Made by a program: the position numbers and the translations under genes. This document shows positions 47,795 to 56,919 of a DNA stretch of 64,000 nt, one piece after another. The notes beneath the pieces are model-generated. The model had not been told where the DNA came from, did no database searches, and saw only the letters and a program-made list of their open reading frames with translations. The first letter of the stretch is position 1, and each line of letters begins with the position of its first letter. The stretch spans positions 248,001 through 312,000 of the forward strand of contig CAJPVJ010000001.1 of assembly GCA_905397405.1 (NCBI GenBank). Direction: 5' to 3'. This DNA comes from Oppiella nova. Its lineage: Eukaryota; Arthropoda; Arachnida; Sarcoptiformes; Oppiidae.

Positions 47795-48559
47795 ATGAAA
47801 AGTTTTGTTATTAGTTTAAAATCAGCAGAAGACCGTAGAGCACATATTCGAGAGCAATTTGAAGAGAGAGGCATTCCCTTTTCTTTTTTTGACGCTATTG
47901 AACCGAATCAAGTTGAAAAAACTGCGATAAATTTATCTATTCAAATTTCTGGTAGTTCTTTAAGTCATGGTGAAATAGGGTGTTTATTAAGCCATGTGAC
48001 ACTTTGGCAAAAAGTAATTGATGAAAATATAGAATATATAGGCATTTTTGAAGATGATATTTATTTAGGGGACGGTGTTGAAAAATTTATTTGTAACGAA
48101 GAGTGGATAAAAGATAATTGGAATATTATTAAGGTTGAAAAAAACTCTAAATTCAACTATTTGTCTTTAATAGATAAACATGTTTTAAGTGATAATAGAG
48201 TAATTTCAAAACTATTAAATGCTAATTTTGGTACGGCAGGATATATCTTATCAAATAAAGGGGCACATAGCCTTTTAAGATTTATTCAAAATGAAGTTTT
48301 AATTGATCATATAGATCAGATTATGTTTAAAAAATACTTAAGCAAAGGCGAATTTTCTATTTATCAAATTAATCCGGCGTTATGTATTCAAGAATATCTT
48401 TTGTACCCAGATAATATTACTTTTAAATCTAGTTTAATGTGGAGAGATTGTAGTAAAAATAAAGAACAGAATATTATAAAAAAAATTAATCGAGAGTTGG
48501 TAAGGTTTTTATTGCAGGTATATAGGCTCCCTTTAAAGGTAAAAATACTGTTTAAATAA
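47795..48559 (+). CDS. glycosyltransferase family 25 protein (3)
   Basis: 254 residues. It matches GT25 copy 2 block by block: VISLKSAEDRRAHI, FFDAIEP, GEIGCLLSHVTLWQK, IFEDDIYLG, NFGTAGYILSNKGAHSLL. Very AT-rich (17 G+C in the 60 bases at 48181-48240), unlike the flanking core genes. Linked to copy 2 by 12 bases. The two may add different sugars after divergence (inference). Confidence 0.87.
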   Translation: MKSFVISLKSAEDRRAHIREQFEERGIPFSFFDAIEPNQVEKTAINLSIQISGSSLSHGEIGCLLSHVTLWQKVIDENIEYIGIFEDDIYLGDGVEKFICNEEWIKDNWNIIKVEKNSKFNYLSLIDKHVLSDNRVISKLLNANFGTAGYILSNKGAHSLLRFIQNEVLIDHIDQIMFKKYLSKGEFSIYQINPALCIQEYLLYPDNITFKSSLMWRDCSKNKEQNIIKKINRELVRFLLQVYRLPLKVKILFK

Positions 48560-48688
48560 TAGTTCTTTTTGAAAGTACAATTTTTTGCACTCTGTACGAA
48601 ATAAAACTTTTATAAACATTGCTTGAATTTTGACTAATGCAAGGCGTTTAGTTTAGAGTTATTTATATATTTGATAAGTGAGATACCC

Positions 48689-49468
48689 ATGGAACTTCCA
48701 ATAATTCATGCTTTATGGATCGGAGATAGACTTGGAAAAATATCAAGTTCTTGTCTTAGATCATTTGTGTTGAGGGGGCACAAGGTTTTATTACATACAT
48801 ATGGTGAGATTTTAGACTTACCTGAAGGGGTTCAGTGTGTTGATGCAAATGCAGTAATTCCAAAAAATAAAATTTTTAAACATAATCGGACAGGAAGTTA
48901 TGCACTTTTTTCCGATGTTTTTCGATATGAATTACTAAAACAAGTTTCAGGTGTTTATGTTGATTGTGATGTCTATTGCTTAAAACCTGTAATAATTCCA
49001 CCATCAAATTATTTATTGGGTTTTGAAAGTAATAATAAAATAAATGGGGCGGTTTTAGCATTACCTCATGAAAGTCAATTATTAACATCTTTATTGAATG
49101 CTGCATATAATCCATTTTTTGTACCACCATGGTATAAAAAATCGAGACAAAGAAGATTAAAACTTAAGAAAACTTTCGGTATAGGACAAAACATTGCAGA
49201 TATGCCATGGGGGGTAATTGGTCCAGATGCTATTACTTATTTTGTGAAAGAATTAAACTTATTAAATCAAGTACAACCGATCGATATCTTTTATCCTGTT
49301 CATTATGATTGCATTAATTTACTGACTGATCCGCTATTAAATATAGAGGATGTTACAAGTTCAAGAACAAGTTGTGTACATTTATATAATGAGATATTGA
49401 GAGCAATTGACATAGATAAAATTGATGAAAATTGTATTTTAGCAAGAATGTTTAAAAATGAAATTTAA
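48689..49468 (+). CDS. DXD-type glycosyltransferase (Gly_transf_sug/GT32-like)
   Basis: 259 residues from the ATG at 48689, preceded by GTGAG at a 7-base spacing; a TTG at 48671 is the alternative. Seen: PIIHALWIGDRLGKISSSCL, ALFSDVFRYELLKQVSGVYVDCDVYCLKP with the D-x-D motif, and a late CVHLYNEI histidine. This is the core of the sugar-binding DXD family. Preceded by a 129-base AT-rich gap that may hold an internal promoter. Confidence 0.83.
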   Translation: MELPIIHALWIGDRLGKISSSCLRSFVLRGHKVLLHTYGEILDLPEGVQCVDANAVIPKNKIFKHNRTGSYALFSDVFRYELLKQVSGVYVDCDVYCLKPVIIPPSNYLLGFESNNKINGAVLALPHESQLLTSLLNAAYNPFFVPPWYKKSRQRRLKLKKTFGIGQNIADMPWGVIGPDAITYFVKELNLLNQVQPIDIFYPVHYDCINLLTDPLLNIEDVTSSRTSCVHLYNEILRAIDIDKIDENCILARMFKNEI

Positions 49469-49488
49469 AGATAGAGTGAAGTTATAAA

Positions 49489-50646
49489 ATGCATTCAGTA
49501 AAGAAAAAAATTAAAATCGGTCTAATTATAGATGAGTTTTTTGGGGCGGTTGGTACAGCTTATGGTGGTTATGGATTTTTAGCGAGAAGACATATTGCTA
49601 AATATATTCCTAATGAAGATTTTCAAGTGGACGTATTACTTGGTCGAGGTAAGCGAGATTTTTTTGCTGAATCATATCAAGTAGATGATAGTAACGTTTA
49701 TCGTTTACCGAGAAGAAAATGGTTTGCTAGACATTGGTTAGCAAAACAAAACTACGACATCTATTTAAGTATTGAGTTAACATATAGCTATATTTTAGAA
49801 AATGAACGGAATAAAAATAAAAAAATGATTCTATGGATTCAAGATCCAAGACCACATTATGAATGGGACGAAATTAATACAGTAAAGCTTTTTCCAGAAA
49901 CTAATTATTATAACCAAAAAATTTATGATCTTGTACATGATTGGTATAAAGCAGGGCGGGTAAAATTTGCTTCACAAGGTTACTTTTTAAATCAAAAAGC
50001 AAAGGATTTATATGCTTTAAATGATGATGTTTCAATTCAATATTTACCGAACCCAATTGATATTTCACATGAGTTTAATTTTGAGACTTATCAAAAAAAA
50101 CAAATGATTATTTTTTTAGGACGAATTGAATCTGTTAAACGTGGATGGCTTTTTTGTGAGATTGCAAAAAAATTGCCGCAATATGAGTTCTATATATTAG
50201 GGCAAACATTTAGAGAGGATGATAAAAACTCTGAGATTATGAAGGATTATTATGCAATCGAAAATTTACATTTTGCTGGTCATGTTGATGGTGATAAAAA
50301 AGAAGAGTATTTAAGAGATGCTAAAATACTGGTAAACACTTCTATTCATGAAGCTTTGCCGATTTCATTTTTAGAGGCTTTATCTTTTGGTACTCTACTT
50401 GTGAGTAATCGAAATCCTGAGGATTTAACTGAAAAATTTGGTATTCATGTCGGAGATGTTTTAGGCGATGGATTTGATAAGATTGATCTATTTGTTAAGG
50501 CGATTCAGAAACTCATGTCAGATGATGAGATGCGTAATACACTTGGAACACAAGCAATCCAGTATATTAAAGATAGGCATAATGTTGAAAAGTTCAGAGA
50601 AGACCTAAGAAAAATGATCTTAACGGAAGTGCAAAGCATTGAGTAA
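49489..50646 (+). CDS. glycosyltransferase family 4 protein
   Basis: 385 residues, GT-B fold. The N-terminal domain contains GTAYGGYGFLARRH and the C-terminal domain shows IIFLGRIESVKRGWLFCEIAKKLP, NLHFAGHVDGDKKEEYL, and the nucleotide-sugar site ILVNTSIHEALPISFLEALSFGTLLVS (E-x7-E). Last + strand gene of the locus; it ends 19 bases from the convergent acyltransferase gene, with no clear terminator between. Confidence 0.88.
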   Translation: MHSVKKKIKIGLIIDEFFGAVGTAYGGYGFLARRHIAKYIPNEDFQVDVLLGRGKRDFFAESYQVDDSNVYRLPRRKWFARHWLAKQNYDIYLSIELTYSYILENERNKNKKMILWIQDPRPHYEWDEINTVKLFPETNYYNQKIYDLVHDWYKAGRVKFASQGYFLNQKAKDLYALNDDVSIQYLPNPIDISHEFNFETYQKKQMIIFLGRIESVKRGWLFCEIAKKLPQYEFYILGQTFREDDKNSEIMKDYYAIENLHFAGHVDGDKKEEYLRDAKILVNTSIHEALPISFLEALSFGTLLVSNRNPEDLTEKFGIHVGDVLGDGFDKIDLFVKAIQKLMSDDEMRNTLGTQAIQYIKDRHNVEKFREDLRKMILTEVQSIE

Positions 50647-50665
50647 ATATGGCTCAATGCTCAAC

Positions 50666-51529
50666 TTATTTATACAAATTCCTGCCTCCTTCTAACTTCC
50701 TAAATCGTTTATAGCCCCATAAATACTGTTCAGGAGCGATATTAATCATTCGCTCCATTTCTTTGTTCAAGGTATCGACAGAAAGCTGTAAATCTTTAGA
50801 ATTAATATCTTGAGATAGTGCAGTAAAATGTAAATCAAAACCTGAGAAATCAGGGCGGCGAACACAGGTTAAACCTACAACTGAACATTGGGTTTTTGCA
50901 GCAAGCTTTGAAAGCAAAGTTGAAGAAAATGCTTTTTGCCCATAAAAGTCAGAATAAATACCCCCAGACTCTTTAGGAATATGGTCGGGAAGGATGGCTG
51001 TAAACCCACCTTGTTTTAAATGTTTAAATAATGCACGTACACCAGTATCATCAGTGGGTACTAGTGTTGCATTTAAGCGTTGGCGTGACTCTAACATAAA
51101 CCGATCTAAGTCTTTATTTCTGCTTGGCTTGTACATGATAACGGGATGAGTATGTTGGTTGATCCACGCATTCATGAGCTCCCATGCCCCAAAATGGGGT
51201 ACCACACCAATACAGCCATTGGGGTTCTTTAAGGCATTGAGAAAAATCTCAGCATTATAGACCTGTTTAATTTGTGCTAAGGCGAATTCTGGAGAAGATC
51301 CCCAAATTTTAATTGACTCTGCATAAGTCATACATTGACTTTTTAAACTGGCTTTAATCAGTTGATTACGTTGTTGTTCATCAAGCTCGGGATACGCTGC
51401 TGTTAAATTCAATTCAGTGGTGCGTTTTGCTGAAGAATTACTGATAAACAATAAATTCCCGACACCTCTAGCAATACTTTGTATCATCCCTAGAGGTAAT
51501 TGAGAGAAAGTTTTAAGTAGCTTATACAT
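50666..51529 (-). CDS. LpxL/HtrB-type lipid A acyltransferase
   Basis: 287 residues. A lysophospholipid/lauroyl acyltransferase with the catalytic H-x4-E box (HFGAWE), MYKPSRNKDLDRFM, and DHIPKESGGIYSDFYGQKAFSSTL. Such enzymes add secondary acyl chains to lipid A on the cytoplasmic side. Its place beside an LOS core locus fits. Which chain it adds, and whether it is LpxL- or LpxM-like, cannot be decided by eye. Confidence 0.85.
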   Translation of the reverse strand: MYKLLKTFSQLPLGMIQSIARGVGNLLFISNSSAKRTTELNLTAAYPELDEQQRNQLIKASLKSQCMTYAESIKIWGSSPEFALAQIKQVYNAEIFLNALKNPNGCIGVVPHFGAWELMNAWINQHTHPVIMYKPSRNKDLDRFMLESRQRLNATLVPTDDTGVRALFKHLKQGGFTAILPDHIPKESGGIYSDFYGQKAFSSTLLSKLAAKTQCSVVGLTCVRRPDFSGFDLHFTALSQDINSKDLQLSVDTLNKEMERMINIAPEQYLWGYKRFRKLEGGRNLYK

Positions 51530-51539
51530 TTAATTATTA

Positions 51540-51758
51540 TTAGTCGCGATCAGCATTGCCTTTCAACACCAAATAAATTAGTGCTGAAATAATAAAGAAA
51601 CCAGCAATAAAACTGCTCATGCTGAAATATAGAATACGTTGATAAGTATCTAAATTAAACAACTGATGGCTTAGGATATAACGCATAAATCCCCATTGAA
51701 CCACTGAAAATACAATGATAATAATTGTATGACGAAGTACATTAGGTCGCATAGCCAT
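51540..51758 (-). CDS. small two-helix membrane protein
   Basis: 72 residues, not recognised. Two hydrophobic helices (IIIIVFSVVQWGFMRYIL and SSFIAGFFIISALIYLVL) separated by a polar turn, with a charged tail. It lies between aspS and the acyltransferase gene, 10 bases from the latter, on the same strand, so the two are probably cotranscribed. A role in the envelope is only inferred from this. Confidence 0.65.
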   Translation of the reverse strand: MAMRPNVLRHTIIIIVFSVVQWGFMRYILSHQLFNLDTYQRILYFSMSSFIAGFFIISALIYLVLKGNADRD

Positions 51759-51851
51759 AGGTTTTCACCTCAAAAGTTAACAGCGATAGTATGCCATTTA
51801 TGAGAACTTATCTCAATTAGAACCTATCTAAAAAAATGCATATGAAAAATA

Positions 51852-51878
51852 GAAAACCCTGCATAGCGCAGGGTTTTC
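51852..51878 (-). terminator. terminator after aspS
   Basis: A perfect 11-bp stem (GAAAACCCTGC, GCAGGGTTTTC) with a 5-base loop. On the minus strand it is followed by TATTTTT, 18 bases past the aspS stop. Confidence 0.85.
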
Positions 51879-51895
51879 GATGAAACAGCTAAAAA

Positions 51896-53680
51896 TTATT
51901 TAGCTTCTTCAGCTTTCGGTTTTTCGCGTAAACGAATACCCAAGTCACGCAATTGATTTGGTTCAACTGGTGCTGGTGCTTGAGTTAATGGACACTCAGC
52001 AGTTTTAGTTTTCGGGAAAGCAATCACGTCACGGATAGACGATGAACCTGTCATCAACATCACTAAACGGTCTAGACCGAATGCTAAACCACCATGAGGA
52101 GGTGCACCGAATTTTAAAGCATTTAATAAGAAACTGAATTTTTCTTCAGCTTCTTCTTCGCCAATACCTAAAGCTTCAAAAATGGCTTTTTGCATTTCTA
52201 AAGTGTAGATACGCAATGAACCACCACCGATTTCAGTACCATTCAATACCATATCGTAAGCAACAGAAAGTGCTGCACCAGGATTACTTTTCACTTCTTC
52301 AACACTTGATTTTGGAAGTGTGAATGGGTGGTGAACAGACGTCCATTTACCATCATCAGTTTCTTCGAACATTGGGAAGTCAACCACCCAAAGTGGTGCC
52401 CACTCGGTTGTTGACATGTTCATGTCATGACCGATCTTGATACGTAAAGCACCAATTGCATCATTTACAACTTTGGCTTTATCTGCACCAAAGAATACGA
52501 TGTCACCGTTTTCAGCACCAACACGCTTTAACAAATCAAGCACGATTGGTTCGATGAATTTAACGATTGGGGATTGAAGACCTTCGATACCTTTTTCAAG
52601 TTCATTGACTTTAATATAAGCCAAGCCTTTCGCACCATAAATTCCAACGAATTTAGTGTATTCATCAATTTGGCTACGTGGCAGTGAACCTGCTCCTGGT
52701 ACACGAAGTGCAACAATACGGCCTTTAGGATCTTTTGCTGGGCCTGCAAATACTTTGAACTCAACGTCCTGCATCATGTCAGCAACGTCTACAAGTTTCA
52801 AAGGAATACGTAAGTCTGGTTTGTCAGATGCATAATCTCGCATAGCATCTGCATAAGTCATGCGTTGGAATTTGTCGAATTTCACACCAAGAAGTTCATT
52901 GAACATCTTAACGGTCATGCCTTCCATCAAATCCATAATATCATCATCGTTTAAGAACGATGTTTCGATGTCGATTTGAGTAAATTCAGGTTGACGATCT
53001 GCACGTAAATCTTCGTCACGGAAACATTTTGCGATTTGGTAATAACGGTCTACACCACCAACCATCAACAATTGTTTAAACAATTGTGGTGATTGTGGAA
53101 GCGCATAAAAGCTACCATTTGAAACACGGCTAGGCACTAAATAGTCACGCGCACCTTCAGGTGTTGCACGTGTCAAAATTGGTGTTTCAACATCCAAGAA
53201 GCCGTTTTCATCTAAGTAGTTACGAATTAACGTGGTCACTTTAGAGCGGAAACGTAAACGATCAATCATTTCTGGACGACGAATATCGAGGAAACGATAT
53301 TTCAGACGGATTTCTTCAGAAATATTGGCATTTTCATCATTCAATGGGAATGGTGGAGTTTCAGATGCAGCAAGAACTTCGATTTCTTTACCTAAAACTT
53401 CGATTTGACCACTCACCATATTGGCATTTTCGGTGCCTTCATAGCGACGACGTACACGTCCTACAATTTTTAATACATATTCTGAACGTGCTTTATCTGC
53501 AGTTGCAAATGCTTCTGGGGTATCTGGATCGATGACGACTTGAACGAGACCATCACGATCACGCATATCAAGGAAAATCACCCCACCGTGGTCACGGCGA
53601 CGATGTACCCAGCCGCAAAGTGTTACAGTCTGGTCAATTTGAGCTTCGGTTAAAGAACCGCAATAATGAGTTCGCATCAT
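51896..53680 (-). CDS. aspS: aspartate--tRNA ligase, probably non-discriminating
   Basis: 594 residues from the ATG pair at 53680/53677, where the family start MRTHYCG begins; the frame to 53734 adds an odd leader. Class II motifs: [20 protein letters not shown] (motif 2) and [13 protein letters not shown] (motif 3), with the bacterial GAD insert. The anticodon-binding domain has [12 protein letters not shown]. Histidine at this place marks enzymes that also charge tRNA-Asn, as in Pseudomonas, with GatCAB finishing Asn-tRNA (inference). It borders the outer-core locus. Confidence 0.96.
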   Translation of the reverse strand: MMRTHYCGSLTEAQIDQTVTLCGWVHRRRDHGGVIFLDMRDRDGLVQVVIDPDTPEAFATADKARSEYVLKIVGRVRRRYEGTENANMVSGQIEVLGKEIEVLAASETPPFPLNDENANISEEIRLKYRFLDIRRPEMIDRLRFRSKVTTLIRNYLDENGFLDVETPILTRATPEGARDYLVPSRVSNGSFYALPQSPQLFKQLLMVGGVDRYYQIAKCFRDEDLRADRQPEFTQIDIETSFLNDDDIMDLMEGMTVKMFNELLGVKFDKFQRMTYADAMRDYASDKPDLRIPLKLVDVADMMQDVEFKVFAGPAKDPKGRIVALRVPGAGSLPRSQIDEYTKFVGIYGAKGLAYIKVNELEKGIEGLQSPIVKFIEPIVLDLLKRVGAENGDIVFFGADKAKVVNDAIGALRIKIGHDMNMSTTEWAPLWVVDFPMFEETDDGKWTSVHHPFTLPKSSVEEVKSNPGAALSVAYDMVLNGTEIGGGSLRIYTLEMQKAIFEALGIGEEEAEEKFSFLLNALKFGAPPHGGLAFGLDRLVMLMTGSSSIRDVIAFPKTKTAECPLTQAPAPVEPNQLRDLGIRLREKPKAEEAK

Positions 53681-53870
53681 AGCGTTAAAAATCCAACTAT
53701 ATGGGTTAAGGAAGCGAGTACGTAAACAGCGCATCGCCTAAAAATGTAATGTGAGATTATGCCTCTTTGAGCGGTGAGTCACAAGGACTTGGGGCAAAAA
53801 CTAACATGTTGCCGAATAAATTTAAGCTGATTTCGAGAAAGTTTCAGTGACTGAAACGGCAAATAGAGCA

Positions 53871-54635
53871 TCATTGAAAATATTTTTTATCATTTAAATA
53901 ATGAAACAAAAGACAACCTAAAGTGAAACAAAGGATTGAACCTTGGGTAAAGGCTTTCATAAAAAAGCCAATCAGTACATATAAATCAGTATCCTGTGGA
54001 ATGAAGCCTGTACTTTTGGCAATATAAACATAATACAAGCAACCACTAAAAAACGCAGTTACAAATAAACTTATACAGAAAAAATTTACTTTAGGATTTC
54101 GTATTTGACTGACGCTATATTTAAAAAAGTAATGCAAACCCATCCACATTAAAAACGGTAAAGCCGCAGCAGAACAGCCGATTTGTAGGACTTTATGCAT
54201 CGGGTAAATACGATCAAACATACTGACGGGTTGCGCTAAAAATTCTTTAAAAGCGAAAGTTCGAAAATCTAAATGGGTTAAACCATCCCAAATAATATGG
54301 GTTGCTGTACCTAAGATAATCGCCAATACCATCCAAATTAGAAATTGAAAAAAAGTTGAAAAACAAGCAATATTTAATGGTTTTTGAATGCCTAAAAACT
54401 TAAATAATAATGGGCGATATAAGCTATACCAAACTAAGCAGAACAGTAATCCCACCAATAAATCTGGATAGATAATTCCTTTAAATTGATGATTTAAATA
54501 AATTTCAGTTTTAACCAACACTCTATACAAATCTGGTGTCATTGTGCCAATCGCAAGTGCTGCAATCGGCAAGCGATTTCCTGAAAGTTTGGACAAAGGT
54601 GGCGCTAAAACAGCATGTGAAAGTGTAAAGGGCAT
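53871..54635 (-). CDS. DUF4184-family membrane protein
   Basis: 254 residues with about six membrane helices. The family opening MPFTLSHAVLAPPLSKLSG and the TPDLYR and THIIWDGLTH motifs are clear; these conserved histidines and aspartates sit at helix ends and recall metal-dependent membrane hydrolases of the YdjM type. Function is unproven. It is divergent from znuD across 137 bases that include the Zur-type palindrome, so zinc control of this gene is possible. Confidence 0.85.
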   Translation of the reverse strand: MPFTLSHAVLAPPLSKLSGNRLPIAALAIGTMTPDLYRVLVKTEIYLNHQFKGIIYPDLLVGLLFCLVWYSLYRPLLFKFLGIQKPLNIACFSTFFQFLIWMVLAIILGTATHIIWDGLTHLDFRTFAFKEFLAQPVSMFDRIYPMHKVLQIGCSAAALPFLMWMGLHYFFKYSVSQIRNPKVNFFCISLFVTAFFSGCLYYVYIAKSTGFIPQDTDLYVLIGFFMKAFTQGSILCFTLGCLLFHYLNDKKYFQ

Positions 54636-54722
54636 TAGAATATTAAAAAGTTAAGCAATGGTTTTGATCTGATTCTATATAAAAACCAAAGAACGAATGT
54701 TTTTTATTGCAAAAATATTGAA

Positions 54723-54739
54723 ATGTTATAATATAACAT
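54723..54739. promoter_or_regulatory. Zur-box-like palindrome upstream of znuD
   Basis: ATGTTATA-A-TATAACAT is a perfect 8-1-8 palindrome within GAAATGTTATAATATAACAT. It closely follows the known gammaproteobacterial Zur operator (GAAATGTTATANTATAACATTTC). It lies 33 bases before the znuD ATG, where a repressor would block RNA polymerase under zinc-replete conditions. Confidence 0.85.
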
Positions 54740-54772
54740 AATTCAAGAATATTGAGCTTTGAGAGCAATCGC

Positions 54773-56872
54773 ATGTCCTTTACCAAAAGTGCCCTAACAC
54801 TTTCCATTTCTGCAGTTATTTCTACTTCTATTTGGGCGGAAAATCAAACCAATACTGAAAAAAATCCACAACAATTAGAAACCATTACCGTTGTTGGACA
54901 TCCCTTGGTCCGTTCAAGTCAAGATTTTGGTGTTGCAGATGAAACTGTTTCACGTGAAAAACTACAACAGGCTGGCACGACTTTAGGTGAAGCACTCAAA
55001 GATGAATTAGGGGTCTATTCCAATACCTTTGGGGCGGGTTCTAGTCGCCCTGTAATTCGTGGGCAAGAGGGTGCACGGGTTAAAGTGACTCAGAATGCAA
55101 CAGAGACAATGGATGTTTCAAGCTTATCACCCGATCATGCCGTCACTGTAGATCCGCAGCTGGCACAAAAAATTGAAGTCATTCGTGGACCATCAACATT
55201 ATTATATGGGGCTGGGTCTGTGGGTGGTTTAGTCAATGTGGTTGACAGTAAGATTCCGACAGCAATGCCTGAAAATGGTTATGAAGGCAATGTTGGTCTG
55301 CGTTATAACACAGGCAACGACGAAAAAATGGCACATGCTGGGGTGACTGTTGGATTAGGTTCAAATGTTGCATTACGTGTAGAAGGCTTAAAACGTGACG
55401 CCAATGATTACATTACCCCGAACTATATCGTAACAGAAGAGCATGGTGATCATGCTCATAGTACGAAAGAGCGTCGAGTTGGCAATACATTTTCAGAGTC
55501 TGAAAATGTAAATGTTGGCTTATCTTGGATCGGCGAGCGTGGTTTTGCTGGCGTGTCTTATAGCAATCGCCAAGATCAATACGGTTTACCTGGGCATAGC
55601 CATGAATATGAGTCATGCCATTTACATGGCTTATCACTTCATTGTGGTGGGCACGATGATGACGACCATGCGGGTCATGACCATGATCATGGTGAAGAAG
55701 ACCATGATCACGCTGAAGCTGGGCCATGGATTGATATGAAAACAGAACGTTATGATTTCCGTTCTGAGCTCAATGAACCTTTTGCAGGCTTTAAAAAACT
55801 TCGTGCACAAGCAAGTTATACCGACTATCAACATGATGAAATTGAAGGAAGTACAGCAATGACAACCTTCAAGAGCAAAGGTTATGAAGGTCGTGTTGAG
55901 TTGTTACACAATCCGATTGCTGCTTGGGAAGGCGTGTGGGGTGTCCAAGCCAGCCAGCAAAAATTAGATATCACAGGTGAAGAAGCGGTTCTTGCACCAA
56001 ATAAAACCCAAAAATATAGTGTATTTGGCTTAGAGCATCGCCAATTTGGTGATTTTCATGTGGAATTAGGGACTCGTTTTGATCATCAAACAGTGGATGT
56101 CGACTCAGATCAAAAAGACTTTGATGGCAATGCATTCTCATATTCTGGTGCTGTGAATTGGGCATTTGCACCAAATTACACGCTCTCTTTAACGGGTTCT
56201 CATCAAGAACGATTGCCTTTAGCACAAGAACTTTATGCTGATGGAAAGCATTATGCGACCAACACTTATGAGTTGGGCAATCAAGATTTAAATAAAGAGA
56301 AGTCAAATAATGTGGAATTAGGTCTCCATTATGATAATGACAAGTTGAGCTATCATGTACATGTCTATCAAAATTGGTTTGATAACTACATTTATGCCAA
56401 AACTTTGGATCAATACGAAAACTTCCGTCTGATCAAATATAGTCAAGATAAAGCCAAGTTCTATGGGACAGAAGGTGAAGTCGCTTATCAGTGGAATGAT
56501 GTGTATAAAACCAGTCTGTTTGGCGACTATGTACGCGGTAAAATTGAAGATGAAAATGCACCGCGTGTTCCTGCTGGTCGTTTAGGTGCTCGTGTAAATG
56601 CTGAGTTTGATGAGCGTTGGTCTGGTTCAGCAGAATATTCACATGTGTTTAATCAAGATAAATTTGCGTCTTATGAACAAGAAACCAAAGGTTATAACAT
56701 GGTGAACCTAGGCGTTGCTTATCAGTATCCTTTGGCCAACAAACAAGAAGCGAAAGTATTCTTTAAAGCCAACAACCTGTTGGACGAGAAGATTTATGAA
56801 CACACTTCTTTCTTATCGAATATTCCGCAAATTGGACGTAACTTTGTCATAGGTATGGACTATAAGTTCTAA
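54773..56872 (+). CDS. znuD: TonB-dependent zinc receptor ZnuD
   Basis: Outer-membrane 22-strand barrel that imports zinc. 699 residues from the ATG at 54773 with a signal peptide (ALTLSISAVISTSIWA). A TonB box-like ETITVVGH is followed by the plug (about 45-155, VIRGQEGARVKV, IEVIRGPSTLLYGAGSVGGLVNVV), and the C-terminal strand ends in phenylalanine (GMDYKF). The external loop at about 275-318 is packed with His and Asp (HDDDDHAGHDHDHGEEDHDH), the zinc-catching loop of ZnuD. The Zur-type palindrome upstream agrees. Confidence 0.94.
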   Translation: MSFTKSALTLSISAVISTSIWAENQTNTEKNPQQLETITVVGHPLVRSSQDFGVADETVSREKLQQAGTTLGEALKDELGVYSNTFGAGSSRPVIRGQEGARVKVTQNATETMDVSSLSPDHAVTVDPQLAQKIEVIRGPSTLLYGAGSVGGLVNVVDSKIPTAMPENGYEGNVGLRYNTGNDEKMAHAGVTVGLGSNVALRVEGLKRDANDYITPNYIVTEEHGDHAHSTKERRVGNTFSESENVNVGLSWIGERGFAGVSYSNRQDQYGLPGHSHEYESCHLHGLSLHCGGHDDDDHAGHDHDHGEEDHDHAEAGPWIDMKTERYDFRSELNEPFAGFKKLRAQASYTDYQHDEIEGSTAMTTFKSKGYEGRVELLHNPIAAWEGVWGVQASQQKLDITGEEAVLAPNKTQKYSVFGLEHRQFGDFHVELGTRFDHQTVDVDSDQKDFDGNAFSYSGAVNWAFAPNYTLSLTGSHQERLPLAQELYADGKHYATNTYELGNQDLNKEKSNNVELGLHYDNDKLSYHVHVYQNWFDNYIYAKTLDQYENFRLIKYSQDKAKFYGTEGEVAYQWNDVYKTSLFGDYVRGKIEDENAPRVPAGRLGARVNAEFDERWSGSAEYSHVFNQDKFASYEQETKGYNMVNLGVAYQYPLANKQEAKVFFKANNLLDEKIYEHTSFLSNIPQIGRNFVIGMDYKF

Positions 56873-56919
56873 TTATTTGCAATCATTCACCAAATCGTTA
56901 TTGAAAAATAAAGGAATTC

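Noticed and set aside
40922-51758. Capsule (K) locus
   Set aside because: No wza/wzb/wzc, wzx, wzy or initiating transferase, and the ilvE-aspS position is that of the LOS outer-core locus.
55600-55740. Overlapping His-rich ORFs on both strands in the znuD loop
   Set aside because: They are frame shadows of the repetitive GAC/CAT codons that encode the His-Asp loop of ZnuD.
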